Source: Kineosporia mesophila (GTDB lineage: Bacteria; Actinomycetota; Actinomycetes; Actinomycetales; Kineosporiaceae). From it: a stretch of 64,000 nt of DNA. The stretch covers positions 49,929 to 113,928 of the forward strand of contig NZ_JAJOMA010000023.1 in the NCBI RefSeq assembly GCF_021129235.1, in the 5' to 3' direction. How positions within the stretch are numbered: the first letter of the stretch is position 1; every line of letters starts with the position of its first letter. Positions 52,339-61,271 of this stretch are shown in pieces. Both the position numbers and the translations under genes were made by a program. The notes under the pieces were generated by a model that was not told the origin of the DNA, did not search any database, and saw only the letters and a program-made list of their open reading frames with translations.

Positions 52339-53217
52339 ATGCTGGCGGATCTGCGGTTCGGGCTCAACCTGACCAGGCTCGAGGACCGTCTGGCGTGGAT
52401 CGGCAAGTGCCGACGGGCTGAGGACCTGGGCTATGACGTGATCACAGTGCCCGATCACCTGGGCATGCCCTCGCCGTTCCCGGCCTGTCTGCTGACGGCC
52501 GAGGTGACCACACACGTGCAGGTCGGCACCTTCGTCAGCAACACAGCCTTCTACCCTCCGGCCCTGTTCGCCCGGGACGTGGTCTCGACCCAGGCTTTCA
52601 CCGGCGGCCGGCTCGAGACCGGGCTCGGAGCGGGCTGGAAGAAACGGGATTTTGACGAGGCCGGAGTGCTCTTCGAATCGGCCGACCGTCGCGTCGACCG
52701 CCTCGAGATGACCTTGCAGGAACTGGACCGAGCGCGGACAACGGCGGTAACGGCCGGGCAGCCGGATCCGGTGGGTCCGCTCATGGTGGGCGGCAACGGC
52801 GATCGGGTGCTGCGCCTGGCCGCCGGCCACGCGGCCATCGTGTCGTTCGCCGGCACCCGGTTCGATCCGGCGGGGCGCGGAATGATCTACCAGACCGCGG
52901 AGCGGCTCGATGAACGGGTAGCCCTGGTCGACGCGGCCGTGTCCGCGGCTCAACGGGAACGTCCGGAGTACAACGTCATAGTGCTCCGCACTCAGGTGGT
53001 CGACGACCGGCAAACTGCGTTGGAGGAATACGCGGCGTTCCTGGGCGGCAGCTTTACCCCGCGCCAGGTCGGTGAATTGCCCGCCGTCCTGATAGGCAGT
53101 CCCGAAAAGATGGCCGACCAGGTGCTCGCCCGTCGCGAACGGTTCGGCATCACCTACGTCACGGTTCAGGAGGCTGCCTTGGAGGCTTTTGCGAAAGTCA
53201 TCTCCTTGCTGCGCTGA
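52339..53217 (+). CDS. F420-type luciferase-like oxidoreductase
   Basis: A 292-aa LLM-fold enzyme starting two bases behind the TfuA stop. Family marks are RFGLNLTRLEDRLAWIGKCR, RAEDLGYDVITVPDHLG, VGTFVSNTAFYPPALFARDV with GGRLETGLGAGW, MVGGNGDRVLRLAAGHA, and LIGSPEKMADQVLARRERFG. This pattern fits the F420-dependent subgroup of the luciferase-like superfamily (a MSMEG_2516-type family). It would catalyse a hydride transfer on the modified peptide, for example reduction or oxidation of a C-N or C-C bond. It is the last gene of the operon. Confidence 0.85.
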   Translation: MLADLRFGLNLTRLEDRLAWIGKCRRAEDLGYDVITVPDHLGMPSPFPACLLTAEVTTHVQVGTFVSNTAFYPPALFARDVVSTQAFTGGRLETGLGAGWKKRDFDEAGVLFESADRRVDRLEMTLQELDRARTTAVTAGQPDPVGPLMVGGNGDRVLRLAAGHAAIVSFAGTRFDPAGRGMIYQTAERLDERVALVDAAVSAAQRERPEYNVIVLRTQVVDDRQTALEEYAAFLGGSFTPRQVGELPAVLIGSPEKMADQVLARRERFGITYVTVQEAALEAFAKVISLLR

Positions 53218-53246
53218 GGAGGAGAGACCGCCGCTCGTGGTGGTGA

Positions 53247-53474
53247 CAGCGCCTGGGCAGAGCCTCAGCTGGTTCGCGTACGTGCCACCTGCACAGGCAC
53301 TTGGAAGCGCCGAAGATCTCCTCGGCCGATCTGCTGGGTTCGGCTGAGGACGCGATCGAGTCGGCTGTGCAGGAGGTGCTGGCCGACGACTGGGTGAAGT
53401 TCGTGAAGTCCGGGCTCACGCTCGACCCGAGGGAACGGTACGAGCGGATCGCCGCAGCTCTCGGCGGGAGCTGA
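53247..53474 (+). pseudogene. C-terminal fragment of an unrecognised protein
   Basis: A rightward frame without start reads LEAPKISSADLLGSAEDAI, ESAVQEVLADDWVKFVKS then LTLDPRERYERIAAALGGS and stops at 53474. It has natural-protein composition and a helical pattern, but I cannot name a family. It is cut off upstream by the end of the RiPP-like operon and downstream by the ISAs1 element. Confidence 0.35.
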
Positions 53475-53512
53475 GCGAGGTCGTCATCCGGCAGTATGAG
53501 CGTTTCGTAGTC

Positions 53513-54742
53513 CAGGGCTCCGTCAAAGTCCCTTTTCGCTGGTCAGGAGCATGATGGCCTTGCCTGGATGACGGCCGTGGTGCCGTAGGGCTGCGGCGAT
53601 GTTGATGGCGGGGTCATGCAGTCGGTGCAGGCTGATGGCGGCTGAGCGCAGGGTGGCCATGACTCGGGGCGCTGATCCGGTGCGGATCTGGCTGCGGTCC
53701 TCGTCGAAAGTCACGTCCCTCACCCAGTGAAGACGGTTCTCGATGCACCAATGATGCTGGACCCAGCTGGCCAGAACATCGGCGGGTGCTTCGCGGTGAC
53801 CGGCAGAGGTGATCACGTAGACGATCTCCACGGTCTTCTCCATCCGGCCAGACCTTTTCGAGTTCGGTCGGGTGGTCGTGCGACGGATCTTGGCGATCTG
53901 GGTCGCGCCGGAGAACTCGATCCAGGCTGGGACGGTCGTGACCTTGATGGCCCGGTGAGCGCGTCGACCGTGACCGGTCTGAACCTGCTCCTGGGTGGGA
54001 ATGTGTTTCCAGGGCAGTCGTTTGCAGGCCTGAAAGAGGTTCTTCTGGTTTGCCTTCACGGTGAGGACATAGTCGGCGCCGCCCGCGACGATCTGGGCGG
54101 CGGTCTCGGTCTGGGTGTGCATCGCATCGAGAGTGACGACTGCTCCGGTCAGCATCCCGGCGTTCTCGAGTGTGCTCAGGAGTGTTCGGGCCGCGGGGAT
54201 TTCGTTGCTGCGTGCCTCGACGCTGACCTGTCCCAGCACGGCTCCGGCCTGGTGCTCGAGCGCGGAGACCAGATGCGGGGCCCTCGCGCCAGTGCTGGTG
54301 CGGGTTCGAGCGCCACGGACGGTCTTGCCGTCGATCGCGATCACCCGGCGCCCGCCCGAGGCCGCGATACGCGTGTGAAAAAACGCGCCCAGTAGCGCAT
54401 CCAGTTCATCGCCGTCAGCGGCGGTGATGACCCGGCGGAACGTGGCCTCCGACGGCGACCGGTTCAGGCCCAGCTGCCCGAGGAGATCGGGATCGGTCTC
54501 GGCGGACCACTGCGCGATCGCGTCGAACGAGCGGGCCCCGGCCAGCGTCGCCGACAGACCGGCGGCCAGGACTCCGGCGACTGAATGCCGAACTCCACGA
54601 CACGCTCTCGGGTCGCTGACCTGCGCGAACACCTCCATCAAAGTCTGAGGGGCAGGAATCGGAACGGTCGTGGCAGCAGCAACAGCCGCGGTACGAGAGG
54701 ATGACATCGACGGGTGAGGCCTCGGCTTGGACGGATCAAGGT
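53513..54742. mobile_element. ISAs1-family insertion sequence
   Basis: About 1.23 kb containing one intact ISAs1-type transposase. Candidate ends are CAGGGCTCCGTCAAAGTCC at 53513-53531 and, inverted, the sequence ending near 54742 (CCTTGATCCGTCCAAGCC on the other strand). They share an imperfect core, CTCCGTCAAAG versus ATCCGTCCAAG. Target duplications were not identified. It sits against the truncated RHS gene and probably caused or used that break. Confidence 0.55.
53523..54707 (-). CDS. ISAs1-family transposase
   Basis: A 394-aa intact DDE transposase. The N-terminal domain carries DPRACRGVRHSVAGVLAA and SPSEATFRRVI. The catalytic Asp residues lie in VIAIDGKTVRGAR and VVTLDAMHTQTETA, and the Glu in HHWCIENRLHWVRDVTFDED. 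It ends NIAAALRHHGRHPGKAIMLL. The frame is complete, so the element may be active. A second, diverged member lies at the right window edge. Confidence 0.92.
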   Translation of the reverse strand: MSSSRTAAVAAATTVPIPAPQTLMEVFAQVSDPRACRGVRHSVAGVLAAGLSATLAGARSFDAIAQWSAETDPDLLGQLGLNRSPSEATFRRVITAADGDELDALLGAFFHTRIAASGGRRVIAIDGKTVRGARTRTSTGARAPHLVSALEHQAGAVLGQVSVEARSNEIPAARTLLSTLENAGMLTGAVVTLDAMHTQTETAAQIVAGGADYVLTVKANQKNLFQACKRLPWKHIPTQEQVQTGHGRRAHRAIKVTTVPAWIEFSGATQIAKIRRTTTRPNSKRSGRMEKTVEIVYVITSAGHREAPADVLASWVQHHWCIENRLHWVRDVTFDEDRSQIRTGSAPRVMATLRSAAISLHRLHDPAINIAAALRHHGRHPGKAIMLLTSEKGL

Positions 54743-54849
54743 GTAGGAACCTCCATCAAAGCCACCCAGGTCTCATCCGTCACCTATCGGGCAGGCCGTG
54801 TCGCCGTCCAAAACCCCAGTTCAAGCCCGCATCAGCCGACTTTGACGGC

Positions 54850-55431
54850 ACCCTGGGTGCACCCCGTGTCGACAACCCCAGCAGCCCGACCAGATATGGA
54901 TGGCTGGGTGGGAAACTTCGGTCGGTCGATGCCATGGGCGGCTTTGTTCTCATGGGCGTGCGGCTCTACGTGCCAAGGACTGCACGCTTCCTCAGCATCG
55001 ACCCTGTTCTCGGAGGCAACGAAAATGCTTACGTCTACCCAAACGATCCCGTCAACAAGTTCGACATCACAGGAATGTGCTGGTCTTGGGCCAAAAACGC
55101 CTGTCGGCGATACAATGACATGAAGCGGCATCCGAATTACGTCAACGTCAAGACAAGCGCTCAGGTGGGTTGGGGTGTCTACAGTGTCATCGACCCATTC
55201 AAGAAGGGCATTGTCAAAAATCTTCGCCACCCGAAGGAACTTCTTTCGTGGGGCAAGAAAACATGCAAGGGTGGCGCCAGTTTCGGATGTGCATCGTCGG
55301 TTTTTGGCGCTGGAGGCTTGAAGAGCTCCTGGAAGTCATACCGAAAATCAATGAAATATGGTCAGGAGTGGCGACGGCAGGGCACGATCACCGGCCGTGA
55401 TGCAGTCGAGAGGAAATATGGGTATCGATGA
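54850..55431 (+). pseudogene. 3' end of an RHS gene: core end plus ~115-aa C-terminal toxin tip
   Basis: The rightward frame contains RYGWLGGKLRSVDAMGGFVLMG, RLYVPRTARFLSIDPVLGG, NENAYVYPNDPVNKFD, which is the conserved RHS core end. After it comes a tip of about 115 residues rich in Lys, Trp and Gly (CWSWAKNACRRYNDMKRHPN, KGIVKNLRHPKELLSWGKK, CASSVFGAGGLKSSWKSYRK). The N-terminal RHS body is missing, and the ISAs1 element lies at the broken end. It may be a silent tip cassette that can recombine onto a full RHS gene. The tip's activity is not recognisable. Confidence 0.7.
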
Positions 55432-55640
55432 AAAAATTGGCTGAGTATCGCATTGCGGACTCCTACTTCATGCGGTGGTTCGTCTCGATAGCAGCACTCT
55501 TCACATGGCCAAACGTGTCGCCGCGATTCCTGGGCATCCTCATGATTGCCCTTGTTGCGTGGGGATTCTTCACGATAGCATTGGATGGAATCAATAGAAT
55601 CCAAGGAGTGAAGTTGTCGGAGTCCGACGAAACCCATTGA
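55428..55640 (+). CDS. Small membrane protein, candidate immunity partner of the RHS tip
   Basis: A 70-aa protein whose ATG overlaps the RHS-tip stop by four bases (ATGA). Two hydrophobic segments (RWFVSIAALFTWP and GILMIALVAWGFFTIALDGI) follow a short charged N-terminus. Coupling to an RHS tip and a two-helix membrane layout suggest a membrane-sited immunity protein. This is an inference from context; there is no family match. Confidence 0.55.
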   Translation: MKKLAEYRIADSYFMRWFVSIAALFTWPNVSPRFLGILMIALVAWGFFTIALDGINRIQGVKLSESDETH

Positions 55641-55934
55641 CTTCTCAGATTTCGGCTAATCTGCAGTCAATCCCTTTTAGCTGCCAGCAGTAGCTGAATC
55701 ACATGTAATGTGCAGTGCTGCTGGCGACCAACAGCGGTTGCAGTTCGGCGCAGTGCTGAAACAGGCCTCGATCTTTCTCGGATACGGGTCGCTGCGGGCG
55801 TTACTCCAGCGGCCTTGGTAATCACTGGCAGCGACAGGGACGGAGATGCCAGCGGTTGGCATTGCGTACCGATGCGGGAGGACTCGCATGTCGATATCAT
55901 TGTAGTCGACAGTGCAGCCGATAGGAGGTCATGA
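55641..55934. other. Intergenic
   Basis: About 290 bases with no supported gene. The last 60 bases contain the AGGAGGT ribosome site for the next gene. Confidence 0.4.
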
Positions 55935-56312
55935 GTGTTTCGCAGGAAGAGCCCTCCCGGAATCCGGGTGTATAGCGGACTGTCGCGCCACCGCAGGGAT
56001 GGAAGGCTCGACTATCTGCGTCTCGAATTGTCGGAGGGAGAGAAAATGCTTGCCGTGATGTTTGGTTCGCAAAACCAACCCGTGAAAATATCTCTCTCTC
56101 CAGGCTCGCATCGATTCGACTTTGTCTTTAGATGCAAGGAAGAAATTCTTAGCTCCATCTCTGAAGACGTCAATATTCCCGAAGACTCCTGGATGGACGT
56201 CCAGTGTGAAAGCGCGCTCGAAGGTAGACTTTGGCGCAGTAGCCCTCTCTATAGAGTTCGAGTCACTGATCATCATCCAAAACCGTGGTGGAAGAGAATT
56301 TGGTTGCCTTAG
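55935..56312 (+). CDS. Hypothetical protein, 125 aa, beta-rich
   Basis: GTG 55935 has an excellent AGGAGGT ribosome site six bases upstream. The protein (VYSGLSRHRRDGRLDYLRLE, MLAVMFGSQNQPVKISLSPG, HRFDFVFRCKEEILSS) is predicted mainly beta. It has a basic N-terminus and an aromatic/basic C-terminus (KPWWKRIWLP). It is of lower GC content than its surroundings. No family is recognised. Its stop codon falls exactly at the ISL3 left end, so the C-terminus may have been altered by that insertion. It may belong with the RHS-tip gene pair just upstream. Confidence 0.55.
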   Translation: MFRRKSPPGIRVYSGLSRHRRDGRLDYLRLELSEGEKMLAVMFGSQNQPVKISLSPGSHRFDFVFRCKEEILSSISEDVNIPEDSWMDVQCESALEGRLWRSSPLYRVRVTDHHPKPWWKRIWLP

Positions 56313-58021
56313 AGCGTGTCCCATTTGGGGCTCTGGAGCACAAACGGTGGGCCAGGTTCGTATCGGGGCTGAATTGCGTTCTATGCGATTTTGGCGTTCG
56401 TGTCTTGATGATCTTGCTGGCCTGCTGTTTCCTGGTGTTCCTTCGGTCGCCGTGGAGAGTGTCGTCGATCAGGCTGCGCTCGTGCGTTTGGAATGCCGTT
56501 CGATCGTCGAGGAAGCGGCCTGTCCGGGGTGCGGGAGTGTGTCGGGCCGCGTCCACGCCTGGTGCGCCCGGACGCTGGCGGACGTCGCGATGGGCGGCCG
56601 GCAAGTCGTCCTGGTCCTCCACGTGCGGCGGTTTGTGTTGTGGTGAGAACGGCTGTCACAGGAAGAGGTTCCGGGAGCAGGTCCTGGGCCTGACCAGGCG
56701 CGGGGCGCGTCGCACAGATCGGCTGAGCGCGCTGATTGTCACGATCGGTATCGAGGTCGCTGGCCGCGCTGGGGTCCGGCTCCTGCAGGCATCGGGTGTG
56801 AGGGTCTCGCGAGACACGATCCTGCGCACGGTCATGCGCCAGCGCTTGCCCTTGGATCTGGACCGGGATCCGATCCCGAAAGTTCTCAGCGTCGACGACG
56901 TCGCGATCCGCCGGGGCCAGCGTTACGCGACGATGATCCTGGACGCGGTGACCCACCAGCGCCTGGATGTCCTTCCTGATCGGCTCTCGGGGACACTGGC
57001 AGCTTGGCTGAAAACTCACCCCGGGGCTGAGATTGTCTGCCGTGACGGATCATCCGCCTATGCAGAGGCCATCCGGGACGGCGCACCCCAGGCTGTCCAG
57101 GTCAGCGACCGATGGCACCTGTGGCACGGCCTCGGCGGCGCCGTGGAAAAGACCGTCATCGCTCACGCCGGCTGCTGGAGACCACCGCCCGGCGCCGCTA
57201 TGAAGCCGGTTCCGCCCGCGGCTGCAGCGGCCCGCACGAACCGGTCTCTCGACCAGCGAACAGCTGACCGGCACAAGGCCGTTCATGATCTCCTGGCCAA
57301 GGGGCACGGACTGCTGGAATGCTCCCGTCGCCTGGGCTGGGCCCTGAACACGGTCAAACGCTACGCTCGCGCCGAGACCGCCGCCCAGCTTCAGCTGCCA
57401 CCACGTTTCCGGGCGACCCGGTGGATCCACACCGGGACTACCTGCGCCGCAGACTAATCGAGGACCCCCAGTTCCCTGTCAAGCACCTGCTGGCCGAGAT
57501 CCGCGACCGCGGCTACCTCGGCAGCGCCCATCTCCTGAACCGTTACATCCACGACGGCCGACTGAACCTCGATCAGCAACTACCAGCGCCAAAAAAGGTC
57601 AAGGGCTGGATCATGACCCGCCCCGAAAACCTCGCCATCGAGGATCAGGCCGGCCTGAACGACCTGCAGAACCTCTGCCCCGACCTGCTCCGGCTCACCG
57701 ACCTCGTCCATGGCTTCGCCCGCATGATCACCACACGAGACGCCAAGGACCTACCAGCATGGATGGAATCAGCGCACACCAGTGGGTTTCCCGCGGTCCG
57801 CAGCTTCGTCAACGGTCTGCGCCTGGACCTGAAAGCTGTCACTGCCGGACTGACCTTGCCCTACAGCAACGGCCCCATGGAAGGCGCCAATACCAAGGTC
57901 AAAATCCTCAAACGCCAAATGTACGGACGCGCAGGCTTTCCCCTGCTGCGACGACGGATCCTACTCAACTGATCCCAGTCGACCACCGTTTGTGCGCCAG
58001 AGCCGACTATCTGACACGCTC
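56312..58021. mobile_element. ISL3-family insertion sequence
   Basis: About 1.71 kb bounded by inverted repeats of ~39 bases. The left end reads GAGCGTGTC, then GGCTCTGGAGCACAAACGG. The right end, read inwards from 58021, reads GAGCGTGTC, then GGCTCTGGCGCACAAACGG. The two ends match in nearly all positions except a short central part. The 8-base target duplication expected for ISL3 is not evident. The single transposase gene inside is frameshifted. Confidence 0.85.
56383..57972 (+). pseudogene. ISL3-family transposase, two frameshifts
   Basis: The first frame (from ATG 56383) encodes the N-terminal zinc-binding part (LECRSIVEEAACPGCGSVSG). A shift near 56640 leads to the frame with VTIGIEVAGRAGVRLLQASG, VLSVDDVAIRRGQRYATMIL, EIVCRDGSSAYAEAIRDGAP and VSDRWHLWHGL, the ISL3 DDE core. 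A second shift near 57430 leads to the C-terminal part (AWMESAHTSGFPAVRSFVNG, LPYSNGPMEGANTKVKILKR with the catalytic Glu, QMYGRAGFPLLRRRIL). It was once complete and is now inactive without programmed frameshifting. Confidence 0.85.
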
Positions 58022-58375
58022 AGTGGAGGAGATATCGGTGACTGGGCAAGCAACGCGCAGCTCACGATCCAGTGCGTCTGGACGGCCCTGTGCTGCTGCC
58101 GGGTGTACACGGAGCGGACCGGTCCTCGGCGATAGCCAATCCAGCGCCTGCCGTCTTCACGCGTGAAGCCGTGAGTGTCAAGTTCGTCTAGAGCTCACCC
58201 GCCGATGCCATTGGCCGCCCGTACGTGCTCGAGGTCTGGTGCTGTGTCGGGCCCAGAACATCCTGCAGGCGGTGCGCTACCTCGATACCGGCACCACCGG
58301 CCAGAACCGGCGGCAACTCGATCGAACCGTCCGGATCGACCTCCCAGGCATCCAGCATCATCAGCATCTCCTCCC
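58022..58375 (-). other. Gene fragments between ISL3 and IS3 elements
   Basis: Leftward frames without starts: one near 58190-58375 reads EEMLMMLDAWEVDPDGSIEL then PPVLAGGAGIEVAHRLQDVL and stops near 58190. Another near 58022-58190 reads REDGRRWIGYRRGPVRSVYT. Both look like pieces of real proteins, but I cannot name them. The first is cut by the IS3 left end at 58376. Confidence 0.35.
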
Positions 58376-58495
58376 TGTCGGTCAGGATGAGTTGAGGCCA
58401 GCAGCTCAGAGCAACCCCTCCCTTTGACAGGGCGAGAACTGGACGACGAATCCGTGAGTATGACCGTGGCTGGGCCGGTGGCCCAGGATGGTTCC

Positions 58496-58924
58496 ATGAG
58501 TCGCAGGAAGCCCCGCGAGGGTGGCCAGGGCCCGAGGCCGCGCCGGTCGTTCACCCCGGCCCAGAAGCTGGAGTTGCTGGCCGGATACGAACAAGCCGCT
58601 GCGGTCGGTGAAGGTGGCGCGTTCCTGCGGCGCGAGGGCCTGTACTCATCGCTGATCACCGAGTGGCGCAAGGCCCGTGACGGAGGCCTGCTGCAAGGCA
58701 AGGACGCCGGCGAATCAGTCGGACGACCCACGCCGGAACAGGCCGAGATTGCCCGCCTCAAGCGCGAACTGGCGGTGAAAGACCGCAAGCTCGCCACGAC
58801 CGAGGCAGCGCTGGAGATCATGGGAAAAGCGCACAAGCTCTTGGAAGCCATCTCCGAGAGCGAAGCCGAGCAGCCACCGGTTCCGGACGCGTTCCGGCGC
58901 CCGAGCAGGCGCGGCGGATTCTGA
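58496..58924 (+). CDS. IS3-family transposase OrfA
   Basis: A 142-aa protein from ATG 58496; the open frame continues upstream without similarity. A helix-turn-helix (RSFTPAQKLELLAGYEQA, FLRREGLYSSLITEWRKARD) is followed by a leucine-zipper-like helix (AEIARLKRELAVKDRKL, TTEAALEIMGKAHKLLEAIS). It binds the IS ends. Its stop overlaps the OrfB start (TGATG), which couples translation of the two. Confidence 0.85.
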   Translation: MSRRKPREGGQGPRPRRSFTPAQKLELLAGYEQAAAVGEGGAFLRREGLYSSLITEWRKARDGGLLQGKDAGESVGRPTPEQAEIARLKRELAVKDRKLATTEAALEIMGKAHKLLEAISESEAEQPPVPDAFRRPSRRGGF

Positions 58925-59922
58925 TGAACGCCTACCGACAGCTGACCACGACCGGAACCAGCACCCGGGCCGCGTCCGCACTGACCGGGCTGCCCCGCGC
59001 AGCCGAGGCCCGCGATCGGGCCCGGCCCACTCCCGCACCGGCGCAGCCGTCGCCGGTCAACGCCCTGAGCGAGGCTGAGCGTCAGGCCATCCGGGTGGCC
59101 CTGACCAGCGATGATCTGGTCGATCTGGCCCCGGCCGCGGCGTTCGCGGTGCTCCTGGAACAAGGCCGCTACCTTGGCTCGGTCTCCACGTTCTACCGCG
59201 TCCTGCGCTGCGATGACCAGGTCCGCGAACGCCGCCGACAGGCCCGTCACAAGCCGCGGGCGCGGCCTGAGCTGGTCGCGACCGAGCCCGGACAGGTCTA
59301 CACGTGGGATATCACGAAGCTGAAAGGGCCAATCAAGGGCGTCTACTACGACGCCTACGTAATGATCGACATCTACTCCCGCTACATCGTCGGCGTTCAC
59401 GTTCACCGCCGCGAGAGTGGCTTCCTGGCAGCAGAAATGATGCGGGAGATCTTCGGCGCTCACTGGATCCCGCACGTCGTTCACGCCGACCGCGGCACCT
59501 CCATGACCTCCAAGGACGTTGCTGCGCTCCTGGACGACCTGGACGCCATCCGGTCGCATTCACGCCCGAAGGTCAGCAACGACAATCCGTTCAGCGAGGC
59601 CTGGTTCAAGACCGCGAAGTACTCGCCTCTCTTCCCGGAGCAATTCCCCAATCTCGCTGCCGCGCAACAGTTCATGACCGATTTCGTGAACTGGTACAAC
59701 CACTGCCACCACCACCGCGGCATCGGCCTGCACACCCCGGCCGACGTTCACCACGGCCGCCACCACGCCGTCACCGAACGACGCCGTCAGGTCCTGGAAG
59801 CAGCCCGAATCGAGCACCCCGAACGCTTCACCACCACCCAGACCCTGCCCAAAACCCTCCGCCTGCCCGACCAAGTCTGGATCAACCAACCCGAACAGCC
59901 GGCCCAAACCCCAGCCGCCTAA
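58924..59922 (+). CDS. IS3-family transposase OrfB (rve integrase core)
   Basis: A 332-aa catalytic subunit. The DDE residues are in QVYTWDITKLKGP (Asp), HVVHADRGTSMTSKDVA (Asp) and KVSNDNPFSEAWFKTAKYSP (Glu), with the usual FVNWYNHCHHHRGIGLHTP C-terminal block. It is intact and coupled to OrfA; in the family, either a fusion by frameshift or separate initiation is used, and the TGATG junction fits reinitiation. The element could be active. Confidence 0.92.
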   Translation: MNAYRQLTTTGTSTRAASALTGLPRAAEARDRARPTPAPAQPSPVNALSEAERQAIRVALTSDDLVDLAPAAAFAVLLEQGRYLGSVSTFYRVLRCDDQVRERRRQARHKPRARPELVATEPGQVYTWDITKLKGPIKGVYYDAYVMIDIYSRYIVGVHVHRRESGFLAAEMMREIFGAHWIPHVVHADRGTSMTSKDVAALLDDLDAIRSHSRPKVSNDNPFSEAWFKTAKYSPLFPEQFPNLAAAQQFMTDFVNWYNHCHHHRGIGLHTPADVHHGRHHAVTERRRQVLEAARIEHPERFTTTQTLPKTLRLPDQVWINQPEQPAQTPAA

Positions 59923-59952
59923 CACCAGCTGGCCTCAACTCCTTGACGCTCA

Positions 59953-60376
59953 CCGCCTTCAGCACACCTAACGTCACCAACGGCGCACCCTCAAGATCAG
60001 GCACTAAGACCCGCTGCCACGCCCTGTCCCGCCCACCGCCAACGTCCCCGCTCATGCGCGGCACCGTACTGGGCACCTACGACACAACACCCAGAGCCAG
60101 GCACCCCGCCCGCAATCGCAGCCCGCCGTGAGGAGAACCAGCACCAGCACCGCAACATCCGAGAAGAGAACGAAGTCGTGATGGCCCGGCTGCAGCTGCG
60201 CGGCGAACTGCACACCGCAGTCACAGGCACCGCCCACCAGAGCGGCGGTACCCGCGGTGCACGTCCGCGCCCTATCCCGTCCAGCCAACTGGGAGAGCTG
60301 GGAGGGTTGGTATGAGGGTGAATCGTTAACAAGTCGGGCGGGTGAGGCGGCACCTCCCGACATGCGGAGGTAGATC
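59953..60376. other. Remnant region after the IS3 element
   Basis: One rightward frame (about 60106-60315; NIREENEVVMARLQLRGELH, TAVTGTAHQSGG) has protein-like composition and resembles the end of an IS-associated or phage-type coiled-coil protein, without a start. Otherwise nothing is supported. A GGTATGAGG/GGTGAGGCGG stretch precedes the next gene. Confidence 0.35.
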
Positions 60377-61006
60377 ATGTTCGGACCCGTCTCCACCAGC
60401 GATGTCCTCGTGGCGGCTATCAGCGCAGTGGGGGCTGTCCTGGCCACGGTGCTGCCCCCAGCTCTTGAACGTCAGCGACGGCTCACAGCAGCAGCCCCAA
60501 CCGGCGGCCCGTCATCCACCCGGCTGGGACGGCGGATGTGGGTCCTGGTGGCCTTCATGTCGCTTCTCATCGCCATCCTGTCGGCCCGGCAGATCTACCA
60601 GGCCCTGAACAGGGGCCCCGTCGAAGCACGCGTGCTCACCCCTACAGCCGGAGAGAACATCAAAGGCAATAAATATGCTGGACTGGAGGCATACATCAAG
60701 AACATCCCAGAGGGTTTTGAGCCCACCATCAGCGTGTACGACCCTGGGTCCAAGAAATATAACCCATCAGATAAGCTGTGCACTGTTCGTAAAAATGGAC
60801 GCCTCGACTGCCCAGTTGTTTACATAGGCAAAGATGACCCCTTCGCCAGCAAGTTCACCCTGCAAATTGTCGCCATTGACAAACAAGCACAGGGTGCATT
60901 TTCCAACTACAATTCAACCGCGGTAGAGCGACACTATCCTGGCCTTGTCACTCTTCCCGCCGGGACCCTGATCCTCAAGGAAGTATCTGTGACCCGGACG
61001 CAATGA
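60377..61006 (+). CDS. Membrane-anchored hypothetical protein
   Basis: A 209-aa protein with two N-terminal membrane helices (VLVAAISAVGAVLATVLPPA and WVLVAFMSLLIAILSA) joined by a basic loop. It continues with a ~130-aa external domain (VEARVLTPTAGENIKGN, YAGLEAYIKNIPEGFEPTIS, LPAGTLILKEVSVTRTQ) that has two Cys (KLCTVRK, LDCPVVY). The pattern is like small actinomycete proteins with a jelly-roll-type outer domain, but no family is recognised. The coding DNA is less GC-rich after residue 90, suggesting transfer. The following 61007-61271 stretch is empty. Confidence 0.6.
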   Translation: MFGPVSTSDVLVAAISAVGAVLATVLPPALERQRRLTAAAPTGGPSSTRLGRRMWVLVAFMSLLIAILSARQIYQALNRGPVEARVLTPTAGENIKGNKYAGLEAYIKNIPEGFEPTISVYDPGSKKYNPSDKLCTVRKNGRLDCPVVYIGKDDPFASKFTLQIVAIDKQAQGAFSNYNSTAVERHYPGLVTLPAGTLILKEVSVTRTQ

Positions 61007-61271
61007 GGTGAGAGGGTAGATGCGACGCGCGGCTCTACCTGGTCACCGGCAATAGGTCCTCTGGCATGGGCGGTAGTAGATGGGTTACTTGAATCTTGAG
61101 GTGCGCGTGCTGTGCCAGCCTATGCTTCACGGTGGGGCGGTTTGGTGGCAATACCCCTAGCGTTGTCGTGTCGTCGGTGACATGCTCAGCCCTCTGGACC
61201 TGTTCGCAACCTCTCTGTGCTGGCGTCGGCCGCGAAAGGCGCTTAGTACTCGACCGCCCACTTCTAAATCA

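Larger units (their letters stand above)
58376..59952. mobile_element. IS3-family insertion sequence
   Basis: About 1.58 kb with the two-gene IS3 layout. The ends are imperfect inverted repeats: TGTCGGTCAGGATGAG and TTGAGGCCAGC at 58376-58402, and at 59928-59952 (read inwards) TGAGCGTCAAGGAG then TTGAGGCCAGC. The terminal TG start is typical for the family. No target duplication was resolved. Confidence 0.75.

Noticed and set aside
58195..59559. A 454-aa leftward open frame over the IS3 element
   Set aside because: Antisense shadow of the OrfA and OrfB transposase genes, which have clear catalytic motifs.
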